From UBA8752 sp965657965 (lineage in GTDB: Bacteria; Bacteroidota; Bacteroidia; Flavobacteriales_D; Sanyastnellaceae), in assembly GCA_965657965.1 (NCBI GenBank), contig CBFHQM010000007.1, positions 23,154-87,153 on the forward strand: 64,000 bases of DNA. The letters run 5' to 3'. The translations under genes and the position numbers were made by a program. This document shows, piece by piece, positions 8,735-17,007 of the stretch (its first letter is position 1; the number at the start of each line of letters is the position of its first letter). The notes beneath the pieces were generated by a model. That model did not search any database. It had not been told where the DNA came from and was given only the letters and a program-made list of their open reading frames with translations.

Positions 8735-9616
8735 ATGACCACAAAGTCAACCACTCAGGATTGGACCCTCACAGATTGCCCACGCGACGCCATGCAGGGG
8801 CTGTCCCATCTGGTGAAGTCCGAGCGGAAAATCGCGTACTTATCGGCCTTGCTCAAAGTGGGGTTTGATGTTTTGGATGCGGGAAGTTTTGTCTCACCCA
8901 AGGCCATGCCGCAGATGGCGGACACGGCCGATGTGTTGTCGAACATCCCAGAATCGGACACTCGGATTCTGGCCATCGTTGCCAACCTACGAGGAGCGAC
9001 CGATGCCATTGCGCATGGCCGACCGGACATTTTGGGTTTTCCCTTTTCGATCTCGGAGACTTTTCAGCAACGAAACACAGGTGGGGGTATCCAAGAAGCA
9101 TGGAAGCGCTTGGAGGACATTCAGAGTGCGGCCAGCCAAGCCAATCGTGATGTGGTGGTCTACCTCAGCATGGGTTTTGGAAACCCCTATGGAGACGTTT
9201 GGTCTCCAGAATTGGTCGTCAAATGGAGTCGACGTTTACACGAAGAATTGGGCGTTAAAACGCTGGCTTTAAGCGACACAGTGGGGCAAGCTTCACCTCG
9301 GGTGGTGCAAGATGTTTTTACTGCGGTGTGTGTCGAATTGCCCGGACTCAAAGTCGGGGCTCACCTTCATGGGCGGATGGATCAAGCCGAAGACTTGATG
9401 CATGCTGCATGGCTCGGAGGGTGTCGAATGTTCGACGGCGCCTTGGGCGGTCATGGGGGGTGCCCTATGGCCAAAGACGAGTTGGTGGGGAACTTGCCCA
9501 CCGAAAGGTTAATGATGGCGCCTTCGGCCTGGGGCGGTGCGGCGCGACAATGGAACTTGGACGCTTTGGCCGAAGCTCAACTGATTCGGGCGAGCATCTT
9601 TGATTCAGACCATTAA
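8735..9616 (+). CDS. Hydroxymethylglutaryl-CoA lyase-like HMGL/DRE-TIM enzyme
   Basis: A 293-residue TIM-barrel enzyme of the HMGL-like family. Early segments TDCPRDAMQGL (catalytic Arg-Asp of the DRE-TIM motif), LDAGSFVSPKAMPQMADT and the late segment GGHGGCPMAKDELVGNLPTE (active-site loop Gly-Cys-Pro) match HMG-CoA lyase. Also visible are LSDTVGQA and the metal-binding GAHLHGR (His-x-His). The reaction would be HMG-CoA to acetyl-CoA plus acetoacetate (leucine catabolism). Length is typical (~290). ATG 8735 is chosen over an upstream TTG because a promoter-like box lies just before it. Confidence 0.85.
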   Translation: MTTKSTTQDWTLTDCPRDAMQGLSHLVKSERKIAYLSALLKVGFDVLDAGSFVSPKAMPQMADTADVLSNIPESDTRILAIVANLRGATDAIAHGRPDILGFPFSISETFQQRNTGGGIQEAWKRLEDIQSAASQANRDVVVYLSMGFGNPYGDVWSPELVVKWSRRLHEELGVKTLALSDTVGQASPRVVQDVFTAVCVELPGLKVGAHLHGRMDQAEDLMHAAWLGGCRMFDGALGGHGGCPMAKDELVGNLPTERLMMAPSAWGGAARQWNLDALAEAQLIRASIFDSDH

Positions 9617-9644
9617 GGGTCTTCACCAGGGAGGTAGATGGGGT

Positions 9645-9746
9645 TCAGTTCAAGCAGTGCTCGAACAAATCAAATCCGTAACGATCGATGTTGAGCTCAA
9701 TGCGCTCAAACTTCTTGATGGTAATGCGGATGCGGAAACGCTTCAT
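9645..9746 (-). CDS. Candidate 33-residue basic small protein
   Basis: A short minus-strand ORF in the 184-base gap between the HMG-CoA-lyase-like and ZIP genes. The product starts MKRFRIRITIKKFERIEL and ends DLFEHCLN; it is basic at the N-terminus and has strand- or helix-like alternation. Support: codon third positions look coding-like, and the box AAAGTTTG-CAAC-ATG precedes it with the same 4-nt spacing (and identical TTTGCAACATG) seen before the GNAT-like gene. Against: very short, no family recognised, and chance ORFs of this length are common. It lies downstream of the methyltransferase-ZIP pair on the same strand. Confidence 0.35.
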   Translation of the reverse strand: MKRFRIRITIKKFERIELNIDRYGFDLFEHCLN

Positions 9747-9800
9747 GTTGCAAACTTTGGCTCTCTTTACGCCAAGGCTTCCAAGAAGGTTACGTTTCTG

Positions 9801-10532
9801 TCAATGGATATGGGTGGTCAGCAGTGACATGGCCAAGCCCAACAGCACCGTAAGGAATTTTCGCCCGTTGAATTCATGCCCGTCTGCCGTTTCGAAGAGG
9901 ATGGTGGTGGCGATGTGAAGAAGGATGCCGACCAACAAGCCGTTGAGGGCCCCTATGGTCATGGCGTCCTGAGGAAGCGTTCCGGCCAAAGCGATCCCAG
10001 CCACCGGCGTCAGCGCAAAGACGGTCACCCAAATCCAGCGTGTGACTTGAGAAGGAACGGTGGCGCGAAGGATGGTCATCAGGGCAATGGCCACAGGCAG
10101 TTTGTGGAGGCCAATGCCAATTAAAAGGGGCCACCCTGCCCCACCATGGTGATGGTGGCCATGGTGATGGTGGTCGTGCGTTAAGGTTGCGGCCTCATCC
10201 AATCCAAAGGGCATGGATTCAATGAATGCATGCAGGCAGAGGCTAACGAAAGCAACGAGTCCAAAGCGATTGCCATGCACATGTCCGTGCTCCATTCCCT
10301 TGCTTAAATATTCGAGCGCGATTTGAATCAAGAATCCACCAATGACCCAAAATCCAGCTTGTCCGTTGGAGATGAAAGCTTCTGGAAGAAGATGAAGGAA
10401 GCACAGGCCGAGGAGGAAAGCCCCGCCAAAGGCCAGAAGCAATGGCAAGTTCCGCTTGAGCAGTTGGCCCATGGTCTCCCCCAAAAAGGCGCCGATGTAG
10501 GTGACCAAGAAAAGGATAAGGCCCGAAGTCAT
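9801..10532 (-). CDS. ZIP-family metal transporter
   Basis: A 243-residue inner-membrane transporter with about 7-8 transmembrane segments. ZIP hallmarks are the cytosolic histidine-rich loop HDHHHHGHHHHGG near residue 125, the metal-site segment LCLHAFIESMPFG, and the TM motif GIGLHKLPVAIAL corresponding to the HNxPEG region. Probable substrates are Zn2+, Fe2+ or Mn2+. ATG 10532 is preferred over an upstream codon because it makes a 4-nt ATGA overlap with the stop of the upstream methyltransferase gene, implying co-translation. That pairing gives no obvious functional link. Confidence 0.9.
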   Translation of the reverse strand: MTSGLILFLVTYIGAFLGETMGQLLKRNLPLLLAFGGAFLLGLCFLHLLPEAFISNGQAGFWVIGGFLIQIALEYLSKGMEHGHVHGNRFGLVAFVSLCLHAFIESMPFGLDEAATLTHDHHHHGHHHHGGAGWPLLIGIGLHKLPVAIALMTILRATVPSQVTRWIWVTVFALTPVAGIALAGTLPQDAMTIGALNGLLVGILLHIATTILFETADGHEFNGRKFLTVLLGLAMSLLTTHIH

Positions 10533-11290
10533 GATGCAATGGCGTGAAGAATCAAACGGGGTGAGTCTACAGGATGCCACTCAGACAAGTTGTAGTCACC
10601 GTAGCATGCTGCAATGTTGAATCCCTCTTTTTCAAGCATGGAGATGAGCGTGTCTTTACTCAAGCCCGCAACCCGCTCTTGATGGACATGTGTTTTCCCA
10701 TCGGATTCAAAGGAGATGGTCTTCTTGAACCCTTTCATGTGAGGGTTGAGGTCGGTAAACTCCCGCTGAATGTGAAACGTGATGTGGCCGCGGGACACAT
10801 CCTCTTGGCTCACCATGTTGTGCTGAGCATAACCGAGATTCAAAAAGTCAAGAACAAAGAACCCCCCTGTTTTCAAGTGAGTCCTTGCCTGTTTTAGCAC
10901 TTGGACTTGGTCCTCTGGGGCTTCAAAATATCCAAAGCTCGTGAACAGGTTGAGGATGCCGTCAAAAACGTGGTTGAGCTTAAAGTGGCGCATGTCTCCC
11001 TCTACAAAGCTGAGTCCCTCTTCTGCACCATGGACATTGCGGGCAGCTTGAATGCTGTTGGACGAGAGGTCGATTCCCACCACCTGATGGCCCAATTTCG
11101 CGGCCGATGAGGCATGCCTACCCTTGCCGCAAGCCAAGTCCAATAGGTGCAGTTTGTTCCATCCGAGTTCGCTGTGCAGGTGCTGAATAAAGTGCTGGGC
11201 TTCGTCTTGACTACGATGGCCGTACAGGGTATGATAGTGCGGACTATCAAACCATGTTTCGTACCAGTGGGCTTCGTTGAGTTTCGACAT
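10529..11290 (-). CDS. Class I SAM-dependent methyltransferase
   Basis: A 253-residue Rossmann-fold methyltransferase. Motif I is LLDLACGKGRHA, the acidic post-II residue lies in VVGIDLSSNSI, the motif III region is VEGDMRHF, and motif IV is DGILNLFTSFGYF; the C-terminal half is beta-rich. It resembles Methyltransf_25/UbiE-like enzymes common in Bacteroidetes; substrate unknown. Start 11290 (MSKLNEAHWYETWF) is chosen because a TATCTTCG box lies 17 nt upstream and the family typically begins with the 'WY..WF.S.YYH.LY..R' helix seen here. It is coupled by ATGA overlap to the ZIP transporter and divergent from siaB. Confidence 0.88.
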   Translation of the reverse strand: MSKLNEAHWYETWFDSPHYHTLYGHRSQDEAQHFIQHLHSELGWNKLHLLDLACGKGRHASSAAKLGHQVVGIDLSSNSIQAARNVHGAEEGLSFVEGDMRHFKLNHVFDGILNLFTSFGYFEAPEDQVQVLKQARTHLKTGGFFVLDFLNLGYAQHNMVSQEDVSRGHITFHIQREFTDLNPHMKGFKKTISFESDGKTHVHQERVAGLSKDTLISMLEKEGFNIAACYGDYNLSEWHPVDSPRLILHAIAS

Positions 11291-11307
11291 CTTCCTGTTT
11301 GCCGCGG

Positions 11308-11315
11308 CGAAGATA
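11308..11315 (-). promoter_or_regulatory. -7 box upstream of methyltransferase-ZIP operon
   Basis: TATCTTCG on the minus strand, one mismatch to TAnnTTTG, 17 nt before the ATG at 11290. The following bases (CCGCGGCAAACAG) are nearly repeated after the same octamer upstream of the thiolase gene. Confidence 0.45.
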
Positions 11316-11345
11316 ATCCGGTCAAATGGCAACTTCTACACCAAG

Positions 11346-11936
11346 ATGCACGTAAAGGACTCACGATTCCTGGACATGCCTCATTCCCGACTTGCCCATT
11401 ACTTACTGTCTTCCATCCAAGATTCTTGGTCTTCGTTGGTTCATTTTTCTGGTGTACCCAGCGAAGGGGACTTCGATCGATTGCTCGAACGTTGCGAGTC
11501 TTTGGTGGTTCAGCGAACGGCAGACCGCCGGCCTTTTCGCGCGGTGATTGAATGCTTGCAGAACTTGCAGCGCCATGCAGAAAAAGGGGCGGCCATCGAT
11601 TTTCGACTGGATGCCCGATGTGTTTCTGGGGAGCCCCAGTTTTATATCAGTACAGTCAATATGGTGCGTGCTGAGGAAGAAAGCCATGTGACCGATTGGC
11701 TGTCGCTGCACGATAAATGGCAAAATCAATTCTCGTCGAACGATGAAATGGAGAAAGCGTGGCGCGACGCGCACCGAGAAGCCCTGAACTCCAGCAACGG
11801 AACTCCCCGTGGTGGTGCGGGTTTGGGGTGGTTGTCGCTTGCTCGATTTTCGGCAAGACCTCCACTCATTCGGCTACTCAAACAAGAAGGTGGACAACGC
11901 TTGTTCTTTTCTGTTGAAGTGGCTTGCTGCAGTTGA
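11346..11936 (+). CDS. SiaB-family protein kinase-like protein (DUF6272)
   Basis: A 196-residue GHKL-fold-like protein recognised mainly by context and general pattern. It has an N-terminal four-helix-like segment (LAHYLLSSIQDSWSSL), a helix with VIECLQNLQRHA (the N-box-like 'ECLQN...HA' position), and FYISTVNMV. In the Pseudomonas SiaABCD system, SiaB is the kinase that phosphorylates SiaC. The next gene, 12 nt downstream, is a clear SiaC homologue, which supports the call. A second in-frame ATG at 11376 is possible. The phosphatase SiaA and the diguanylate cyclase SiaD are not encoded nearby. The nucleotide-binding glycine loop is degenerate (RGGAGLGW). Confidence 0.72.
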   Translation: MHVKDSRFLDMPHSRLAHYLLSSIQDSWSSLVHFSGVPSEGDFDRLLERCESLVVQRTADRRPFRAVIECLQNLQRHAEKGAAIDFRLDARCVSGEPQFYISTVNMVRAEEESHVTDWLSLHDKWQNQFSSNDEMEKAWRDAHREALNSSNGTPRGGAGLGWLSLARFSARPPLIRLLKQEGGQRLFFSVEVACCS

Positions 11937-11948
11937 TTACTTTGCATC

Positions 11949-12314
11949 ATGGGCTTACTCCACATTGAACCAACCATCAAGACGCCGGAGATTCGATTTG
12001 ATTCTGAAACTCAAAGGCTGGTATTGCAAGGGCGCTCCATTCCGGAGAATGCCGTGGAATTCTACCGTCCAGTGTTGGATTGGGCGGAATCTCTAGACTC
12101 AGGTCAAGAGATGATCGTACAAGTCCAGTTGGAATACTTCAATACAAGCAGCAGCAAGTGTTTGCTGGACTTGTTCAAGAAGCTGGAAGCACTGGATTCG
12201 CTGTCTGTTCACTGGTACTTTGATTCAGACGACGAAGACATGTTGGAGGCCGGTGAGGATTATGACCACATTGTGAGCCTCCCCTTCAAGTTCGTTGAGG
12301 TCGAGCCCGAGTAA
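11949..12314 (+). CDS. SiaC-family regulatory phosphoprotein (DUF1987)
   Basis: A 121-residue protein matching the SiaC/DUF1987 family. The N-terminal 'I..T..TP.I.FD' pattern appears as IEPTIKTPEIRFDSET, followed by LVLQGRSIPENAVEFYRPVLDW, the substrate-region FEYFNTSSSK-like segment LEYFNTSSSKCLLDLF (residues around 61-76, containing the regulatory Thr/Ser), and WYFDSDDEDMLEAGEDY. In the characterised system, unphosphorylated SiaC binds and activates a diguanylate cyclase and SiaB phosphorylation controls this. It forms a two-gene operon with siaB. Its last 29 nt overlap the convergent ABC transporter gene. Confidence 0.85.
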   Translation: MGLLHIEPTIKTPEIRFDSETQRLVLQGRSIPENAVEFYRPVLDWAESLDSGQEMIVQVQLEYFNTSSSKCLLDLFKKLEALDSLSVHWYFDSDDEDMLEAGEDYDHIVSLPFKFVEVEPE

Positions 12315-15282
12315 ATCCAGACTTTCCCCAAGCCAGCGCAATCATCAAGATGAAGGTGCTGCTCCACAATACAGTCCAATTGGCGTAACGCTTGGGGACC
12401 ATCCCCCCCATCCAGCTTTGGGCTGAATAGAAAGCGCCCATCCCCGGCCATTCAGCACGGGAGTACAGCGCGTCTTTTGTGTTCACAATGTGTGCCTTGT
12501 CGAGCGCTACACCCGATGTTAATGCGTTTTTCTGTGTGGTCCACTCGTGCAAGACGCGGTTGAATTGTGCGGACTTGATTTGAGCCAGGGTTTCTGGCTG
12601 ATCCCAGCCCAACTGCTGGAGTGTTTTGTCCTTCTCTTGTTTGGCTTTCCTCCACAGCGCGCGGTGCGCAGACTTAGCTTGGTCCAGCTCCGAGGAAATC
12701 AGGGCCCAGTCTATCTCTGAGTTGGGGCGATTGAATGTGCCTTTTGGTATTGAAAAACCCTGAGACTGAAAGCCCCGGGCCAAAATTTTCAGTGAAGCCG
12801 ACTGGCCGTCTTTGGCCTTCTCCACGTGATTCTCCATTTCGGGGACCCATCGGTCGCGCATGAATCGGGCCTGTGCCAAATCCTGATCCACATCAAAAAG
12901 CGCGTGGGTGTATGCATTGTCCGCTGCGTAAAGGGTGGTCAAAGCTTCAAATCCCCATCTGCTAATGATGGTCTGTGCAGGCCAAGGCACGTTTACAGGG
13001 CGCGCAATGGATGGCGTCATCGACCCAAAAGAAACAATGGCCCCTCCCATCATGAGCTGCGGAATAATGAACAAGGGGATGGCCAAGTAAATCACCCGAA
13101 CGCTGTTGAACAGAAGCGAGAAGACCAATCCCACCAGGTTGGCGCAAGCGGCTACACTAAACAGGGTAAATGCGAAATCGAAAAAGTGCCCTGGAAGGTC
13201 CAATATGAAATAGGAAAACAGAGCGAACAAGAGGGTTTGGATGGCGGAAATGCCGAAGAGAACTGTGCACTTTGCTGTTAAGTAGGCGGCCCAATTCAGT
13301 TGGAGGTGGTCTTCCCTCTTCCGCATCAACTTGTCGCGGAACAACTCTTCTGCGCTCACCGTCAGCCCCATGAAGACCGCAACGATGACCGCGACAAACA
13401 AGAAGTGAGGGATGTTGATGGCCGCACCGTAGGTATACGGCTCTCCTGACTCGGTGGACCTGAGAAGAACGGAAAGAAGCAGCGCCAAGATGGGGGCTTC
13501 AAGCAAGTTGATCAGCAAGTATTGGCGGTTCTTCCATTTCCGTGCAAGGTCGCGTGCGGCTTGTATGCGCCATTGGCTGCCCCATTGGGGAATGGGAGTT
13601 TTCCCTTTTTGCTCGGTTTGTACTGGTGCATCGGAATCTGCTGCGGCCAAGCCCGGTACAACCAGAACATTGTAAAAGTCATTCCACTCTTTGGGGCTAA
13701 TGCGACGTTGACCGGTGGACTTTCCTCGGTCGTCCAAGACAGGGACTTCGACGATGTCGAAGATTTGTTCTGGGTTCACGTGCCCACAGAGGCCACAAGC
13801 GACCTGTTCAGCATCAAAGTGATTGACGATGCTTCGGAAGTGAGTAAGGGCATCGAGCGGCCTCCCTGTGAACACAGGGTAGCCGCCTTGGTCCATCACC
13901 CACAGGGCGTCGAGGCTTCTGAACATGTCCCCGCTTGGTTGGTGAATCACGGCGATGACCAAAGTTCCCGAGTAGGTCATCTGCTTGAGCAGGTCCATCA
14001 AGAGTTCAGAGTCCTTGCTGCTGAGCCCGCTGGTAGGTTCGTCGACCAGAAGGACCTTGGGCTCTCGGATCAGCTCCATGGCGATGTTGAGCCGTTTTCT
14101 TTGGCCGCCACTGATGGTTTTCTTGAGTGCGTCTCCAACGGGAAGATTTCGTGCTTCCCAAAGACCTAAGTTTTGGAGGCAAGCATCCGCTTTTGCGTGG
14201 CATTGCGCCGCATTGTCGTCGCCAAAGGCCAGCCTTGCAGCATAATACAAGTTCTCGTGAACGGTGAGCTCAGGGAGCAAGTGGTCCTCCTGAGGGACCA
14301 GGCCAATGCGTGAACGGGTTCCCGGATCGGTCACGTCGATTCCGTCCAATCGGATGTGGCCAAATGTGGGTTGTCCTGATCCGGCCAACAGGTGAAGCAA
14401 GGTGGATTTTCCAGATCCGCTGGCGCCCATCACACCCACGAGCATGCCCGATTGAACAGATGCGCTAAACGGGTGAAGGGCCTGTTGCTTGGGGTATTGG
14501 AACCAATGGCTGACTTCGTCGATTTGGAGGGTCAACTCAGGAATGTTGTCTTCCTCCATGAAGGAACGCTGAATGTCCACGAAGTGGAGCGGCGCTGTAC
14601 CGGGATGACGCAAAGTGCTTCCGGGTGTAAAGGGCTGAGTTCGATTGGCTTCCAACAACTCACCATTCAGAAGCACCGCGCCTTTCCCCATGGGACGGAT
14701 AAACACGACTTGAGATTCGGGGTGCCGAAAACAGGCCATCTGCGTGGTCCAGCCGGCTTTGATGACACCGCCCAATTGAGGTTGGTCGCCAATCAAAAAA
14801 GCTTCGTGGTAGCGCTGGGTCATTTTTGGCCACTCGTGGGTTTCAAACACGAGGGTCTCATAGCAGCGCTGCTCCCCTTCTCGAATGCCGAACCCATCGG
14901 AGACCAAATCAATCAACTCTCGACTCAACGCATCTCGATCCGAATCCAGCGGGCGAATGGCTGCCTCAAATTCCAAAACACGCAAATAAACCAGCGCCTT
15001 TTCACTGGCTTGCAAGTCTCGATTGATGTCGGCACAGGCACGAAGGACTTTGGTGGACCGCAAGGCTGTGCGCTTGAGCCCGGCGATTTCACGAGATTCT
15101 ATGGCTCCCCCGTACGTGACCAAATAGCCTTCGAATGCGGCGAGCCACGTTTCGACTTGGTCTCGACTGAGGCGACTTCGCAAGAAACTGGCCACAACTT
15201 CTCGTCCGCGATCCAGCCCTTCCTCCCTCAGGGTAATGAGGGCGAACAGTTGCATGAGGGCATCGAGTATGTTCCTGCTCAT
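12286..15282 (-). CDS. ABCG-type ABC transporter with N-terminal regulatory extension (998 aa)
   Basis: A single-chain half-transporter. Residues 1-150 are helical and acidic (TerB-like in appearance). Residues ~200-245 resemble an FHA-like beta segment (VFIRPMGKGAVLLNGE). The nucleotide-binding domain has Walker A GASGSGKST near residue 285, the Q-loop LVPQEDHLLPELTV, the signature ISGGQRKRLN near 390 and Walker B VLLVDEPTSGLSSKDSE near 412. The C-terminal ~400 residues hold an ABC2-type membrane domain with about six transmembrane segments and a large charged extracytoplasmic loop. This architecture is conserved in Bacteroidetes; the substrate is unknown. It lies 36 nt downstream of the beta-helix lipoprotein gene, so it may share its promoter. 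Confidence 0.88.
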   Translation of the reverse strand: MSRNILDALMQLFALITLREEGLDRGREVVASFLRSRLSRDQVETWLAAFEGYLVTYGGAIESREIAGLKRTALRSTKVLRACADINRDLQASEKALVYLRVLEFEAAIRPLDSDRDALSRELIDLVSDGFGIREGEQRCYETLVFETHEWPKMTQRYHEAFLIGDQPQLGGVIKAGWTTQMACFRHPESQVVFIRPMGKGAVLLNGELLEANRTQPFTPGSTLRHPGTAPLHFVDIQRSFMEEDNIPELTLQIDEVSHWFQYPKQQALHPFSASVQSGMLVGVMGASGSGKSTLLHLLAGSGQPTFGHIRLDGIDVTDPGTRSRIGLVPQEDHLLPELTVHENLYYAARLAFGDDNAAQCHAKADACLQNLGLWEARNLPVGDALKKTISGGQRKRLNIAMELIREPKVLLVDEPTSGLSSKDSELLMDLLKQMTYSGTLVIAVIHQPSGDMFRSLDALWVMDQGGYPVFTGRPLDALTHFRSIVNHFDAEQVACGLCGHVNPEQIFDIVEVPVLDDRGKSTGQRRISPKEWNDFYNVLVVPGLAAADSDAPVQTEQKGKTPIPQWGSQWRIQAARDLARKWKNRQYLLINLLEAPILALLLSVLLRSTESGEPYTYGAAINIPHFLFVAVIVAVFMGLTVSAEELFRDKLMRKREDHLQLNWAAYLTAKCTVLFGISAIQTLLFALFSYFILDLPGHFFDFAFTLFSVAACANLVGLVFSLLFNSVRVIYLAIPLFIIPQLMMGGAIVSFGSMTPSIARPVNVPWPAQTIISRWGFEALTTLYAADNAYTHALFDVDQDLAQARFMRDRWVPEMENHVEKAKDGQSASLKILARGFQSQGFSIPKGTFNRPNSEIDWALISSELDQAKSAHRALWRKAKQEKDKTLQQLGWDQPETLAQIKSAQFNRVLHEWTTQKNALTSGVALDKAHIVNTKDALYSRAEWPGMGAFYSAQSWMGGMVPKRYANWTVLWSSTFILMIALAWGKSGFTRARPQRT

Positions 15283-15318
15283 CCTCGGTTCGTTTGAATG
15301 CAGAAAGGCAACGTCGAA

Positions 15319-16818
15319 TTACTGGCGCTCGTAGCACCCCACATCGGGAGCGGAGCCGACCACGCGGGGCAACCCGTCGAGGTCAGTAGCCAAGAAGGGC
15401 ATCCCTGCAGGTACCCCCACTCCATTCCACTGGCTGTTGCTGGAATTGAGGTGGAAGTCTCGGACGAAAACGTCGGCAAAGGGAGGGGCCGCATCGATGG
15501 TGCTTTCTTCAATCCAGTCTGAGGATCCAGAAGCATCAAGGTCGACGGCGCATCCGCGCATAAGCAGGTCATTGACATCGCCTTGAAGATCGACGACGAG
15601 TTCATCGAATTCGTCGAGCTGTGCATTGTTTCCCCACATGATGCAGTTCAGGAAACGCGTTTCTTGCAATGGCCGGATTTGAAGCTGTCCTGTTGCGTCT
15701 TCGTAGTAGTCGTTGATGAGTACTGTAGGGGTCCCGCGCGTTCCGTCTGCCCAATAGTTGGCGAATGTGCTGTGGGTAAAGCGGTACCGTCCGCCCAAGG
15801 TGAGGGCTGCGCAGGCTTGGCCGCAATCGTAGATCAGTGTGTTCGTGCCATCGATGTGGGCCCCCTGTCCGAGTAGGCCAATGCCGCTCATGTTTTGGAT
15901 GATGCAATTTTCCAATGTCAATGCGGCACCTGTGGCCGTTCCAGTGGTGTCCACTTGAATTCCTATGGTGCCGTTTTTAAGGACAGTATGCCGCATGGTG
16001 CTGCCTGGTGAGCCGTAAATCCAAATCCCCCCTCCGAGAATGCTGGCTTGCGAGACGCCAATTTCCGTTTGAATGAGCGTGTCAACTTGTATGCCCCACT
16101 GTCCTGAGATGTCGGCGTATTCTGGTTCAAGTCGGTCCCCTTCAAACACAACGGGATTCCCGAGTTCGCCATTGACCTCGAGGATGCCGCCGGACACATA
16201 GATGCCCCCGCCGGCATGCACATGCACATCCGTCCCGGCTTCGATGGACAGGTTGCAATCGGGCGCCACAGCCACCACACCATATATCACATGGGGCTTT
16301 TGAGCGGTCCAAATGCTGTTGCAGTCTAAGGTGCTGATGGAATTCGGTGAGCCATGGAAGAAAGCGTCTTGGCCATAGGCGACAAGTTCTACGTATTGGC
16401 TAAAGCCGTTGATGGTGACGCGAATTCTGTCCTTGACAATGAAAGGCAGATCGTAGTCATTTTCTGGGTCAATGGTCACTTCCACAAAGACATATAAGGA
16501 ATCTCCTTCGTCGAGTTCGAGCCCGCCAACGCTGGGTCCAGGGATCCCGTCTACATTGATCCTGAAGGGGCTGTCGCCCAAATCCTCCAGAGTGATGTCC
16601 TCTAAGCGGATTTTCCCTGGAGAAGCATTGATGATTCTAAAGGCTTCGCTGGCACTGCCAATGGAAGTGAAGACAGTGTCAAAAAGAACGGTGTCTTGGC
16701 TAAATGAAACACGTGCATCTGCGCCGAGATAGAGCTTGTCGCCTTGGCACCCCCAGAGCCCTGCGGCGAGAAGGAAAAAGAATGTCGAGAAAAGGACAGC
16801 AGTGTGCAGGCGCGTCAT
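15319..16818 (-). CDS. Right-handed beta-helix repeat lipoprotein
   Basis: A 499-residue lipoprotein. The signal with lipobox (FFFLLAAGLWGCQGD, Cys near residue 24) is followed by an Ig-like N-terminal half (VSFSQDTVLFDTVFTSIGSASEAFRI). From about residue 175 there is a run of short beta repeats typical of a parallel beta-helix (GGIYVSGG, GGGIWIYG, NCIIQNMSGIG, FTHSTFANYW). It ends with RVVGSAPDVGCYERQ, a common tail in this Bacteroidetes family. Probably outer-membrane anchored; ligand or substrate unknown and no catalytic residues identified. It is upstream of and co-oriented with the ABC transporter. Confidence 0.8.
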   Translation of the reverse strand: MTRLHTAVLFSTFFFLLAAGLWGCQGDKLYLGADARVSFSQDTVLFDTVFTSIGSASEAFRIINASPGKIRLEDITLEDLGDSPFRINVDGIPGPSVGGLELDEGDSLYVFVEVTIDPENDYDLPFIVKDRIRVTINGFSQYVELVAYGQDAFFHGSPNSISTLDCNSIWTAQKPHVIYGVVAVAPDCNLSIEAGTDVHVHAGGGIYVSGGILEVNGELGNPVVFEGDRLEPEYADISGQWGIQVDTLIQTEIGVSQASILGGGIWIYGSPGSTMRHTVLKNGTIGIQVDTTGTATGAALTLENCIIQNMSGIGLLGQGAHIDGTNTLIYDCGQACAALTLGGRYRFTHSTFANYWADGTRGTPTVLINDYYEDATGQLQIRPLQETRFLNCIMWGNNAQLDEFDELVVDLQGDVNDLLMRGCAVDLDASGSSDWIEESTIDAAPPFADVFVRDFHLNSSNSQWNGVGVPAGMPFLATDLDGLPRVVGSAPDVGCYERQ

Positions 16819-16943
16819 GTTCGGGAGTCAAAAGGGGACCAACAGGTTGTGAAGCTACGGGGTACAATGCGCCAATCGAAGCGGGCGCTGTTCTTTGTCC
16901 TCACAAACGATGTTGGTGGCGTCATGTTGTTGGGTTTAGGGCA

Positions 16944-16978
16944 AAAGAAAGCGGGCCCCATGAGGACCCGCTTTCTTT
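16944..16978 (-). terminator. Rho-independent terminator after rpoD
   Basis: A perfect 12-bp inverted repeat (AAAGAAAGCGGG / CCCGCTTTCTTT) with an 11-base loop, about 30 nt past the rpoD stop. The arms end in A/T runs, so it could act in both directions. Confidence 0.85.
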
Positions 16979-17007
16979 CAATATCATGCCCTATGGGGCG
17001 AAGGGGT

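Noticed and set aside
10138..10190. Short CAT/ATG-rich repeat that looked like a tandem repeat
   Set aside because: It is the histidine-rich loop codons of the ZIP transporter, expected for the family.
14392..15297. 301-codon plus-strand ORF opposite the ABC transporter gene
   Set aside because: Antisense shadow of a well-supported gene; no domain or plausible composition.
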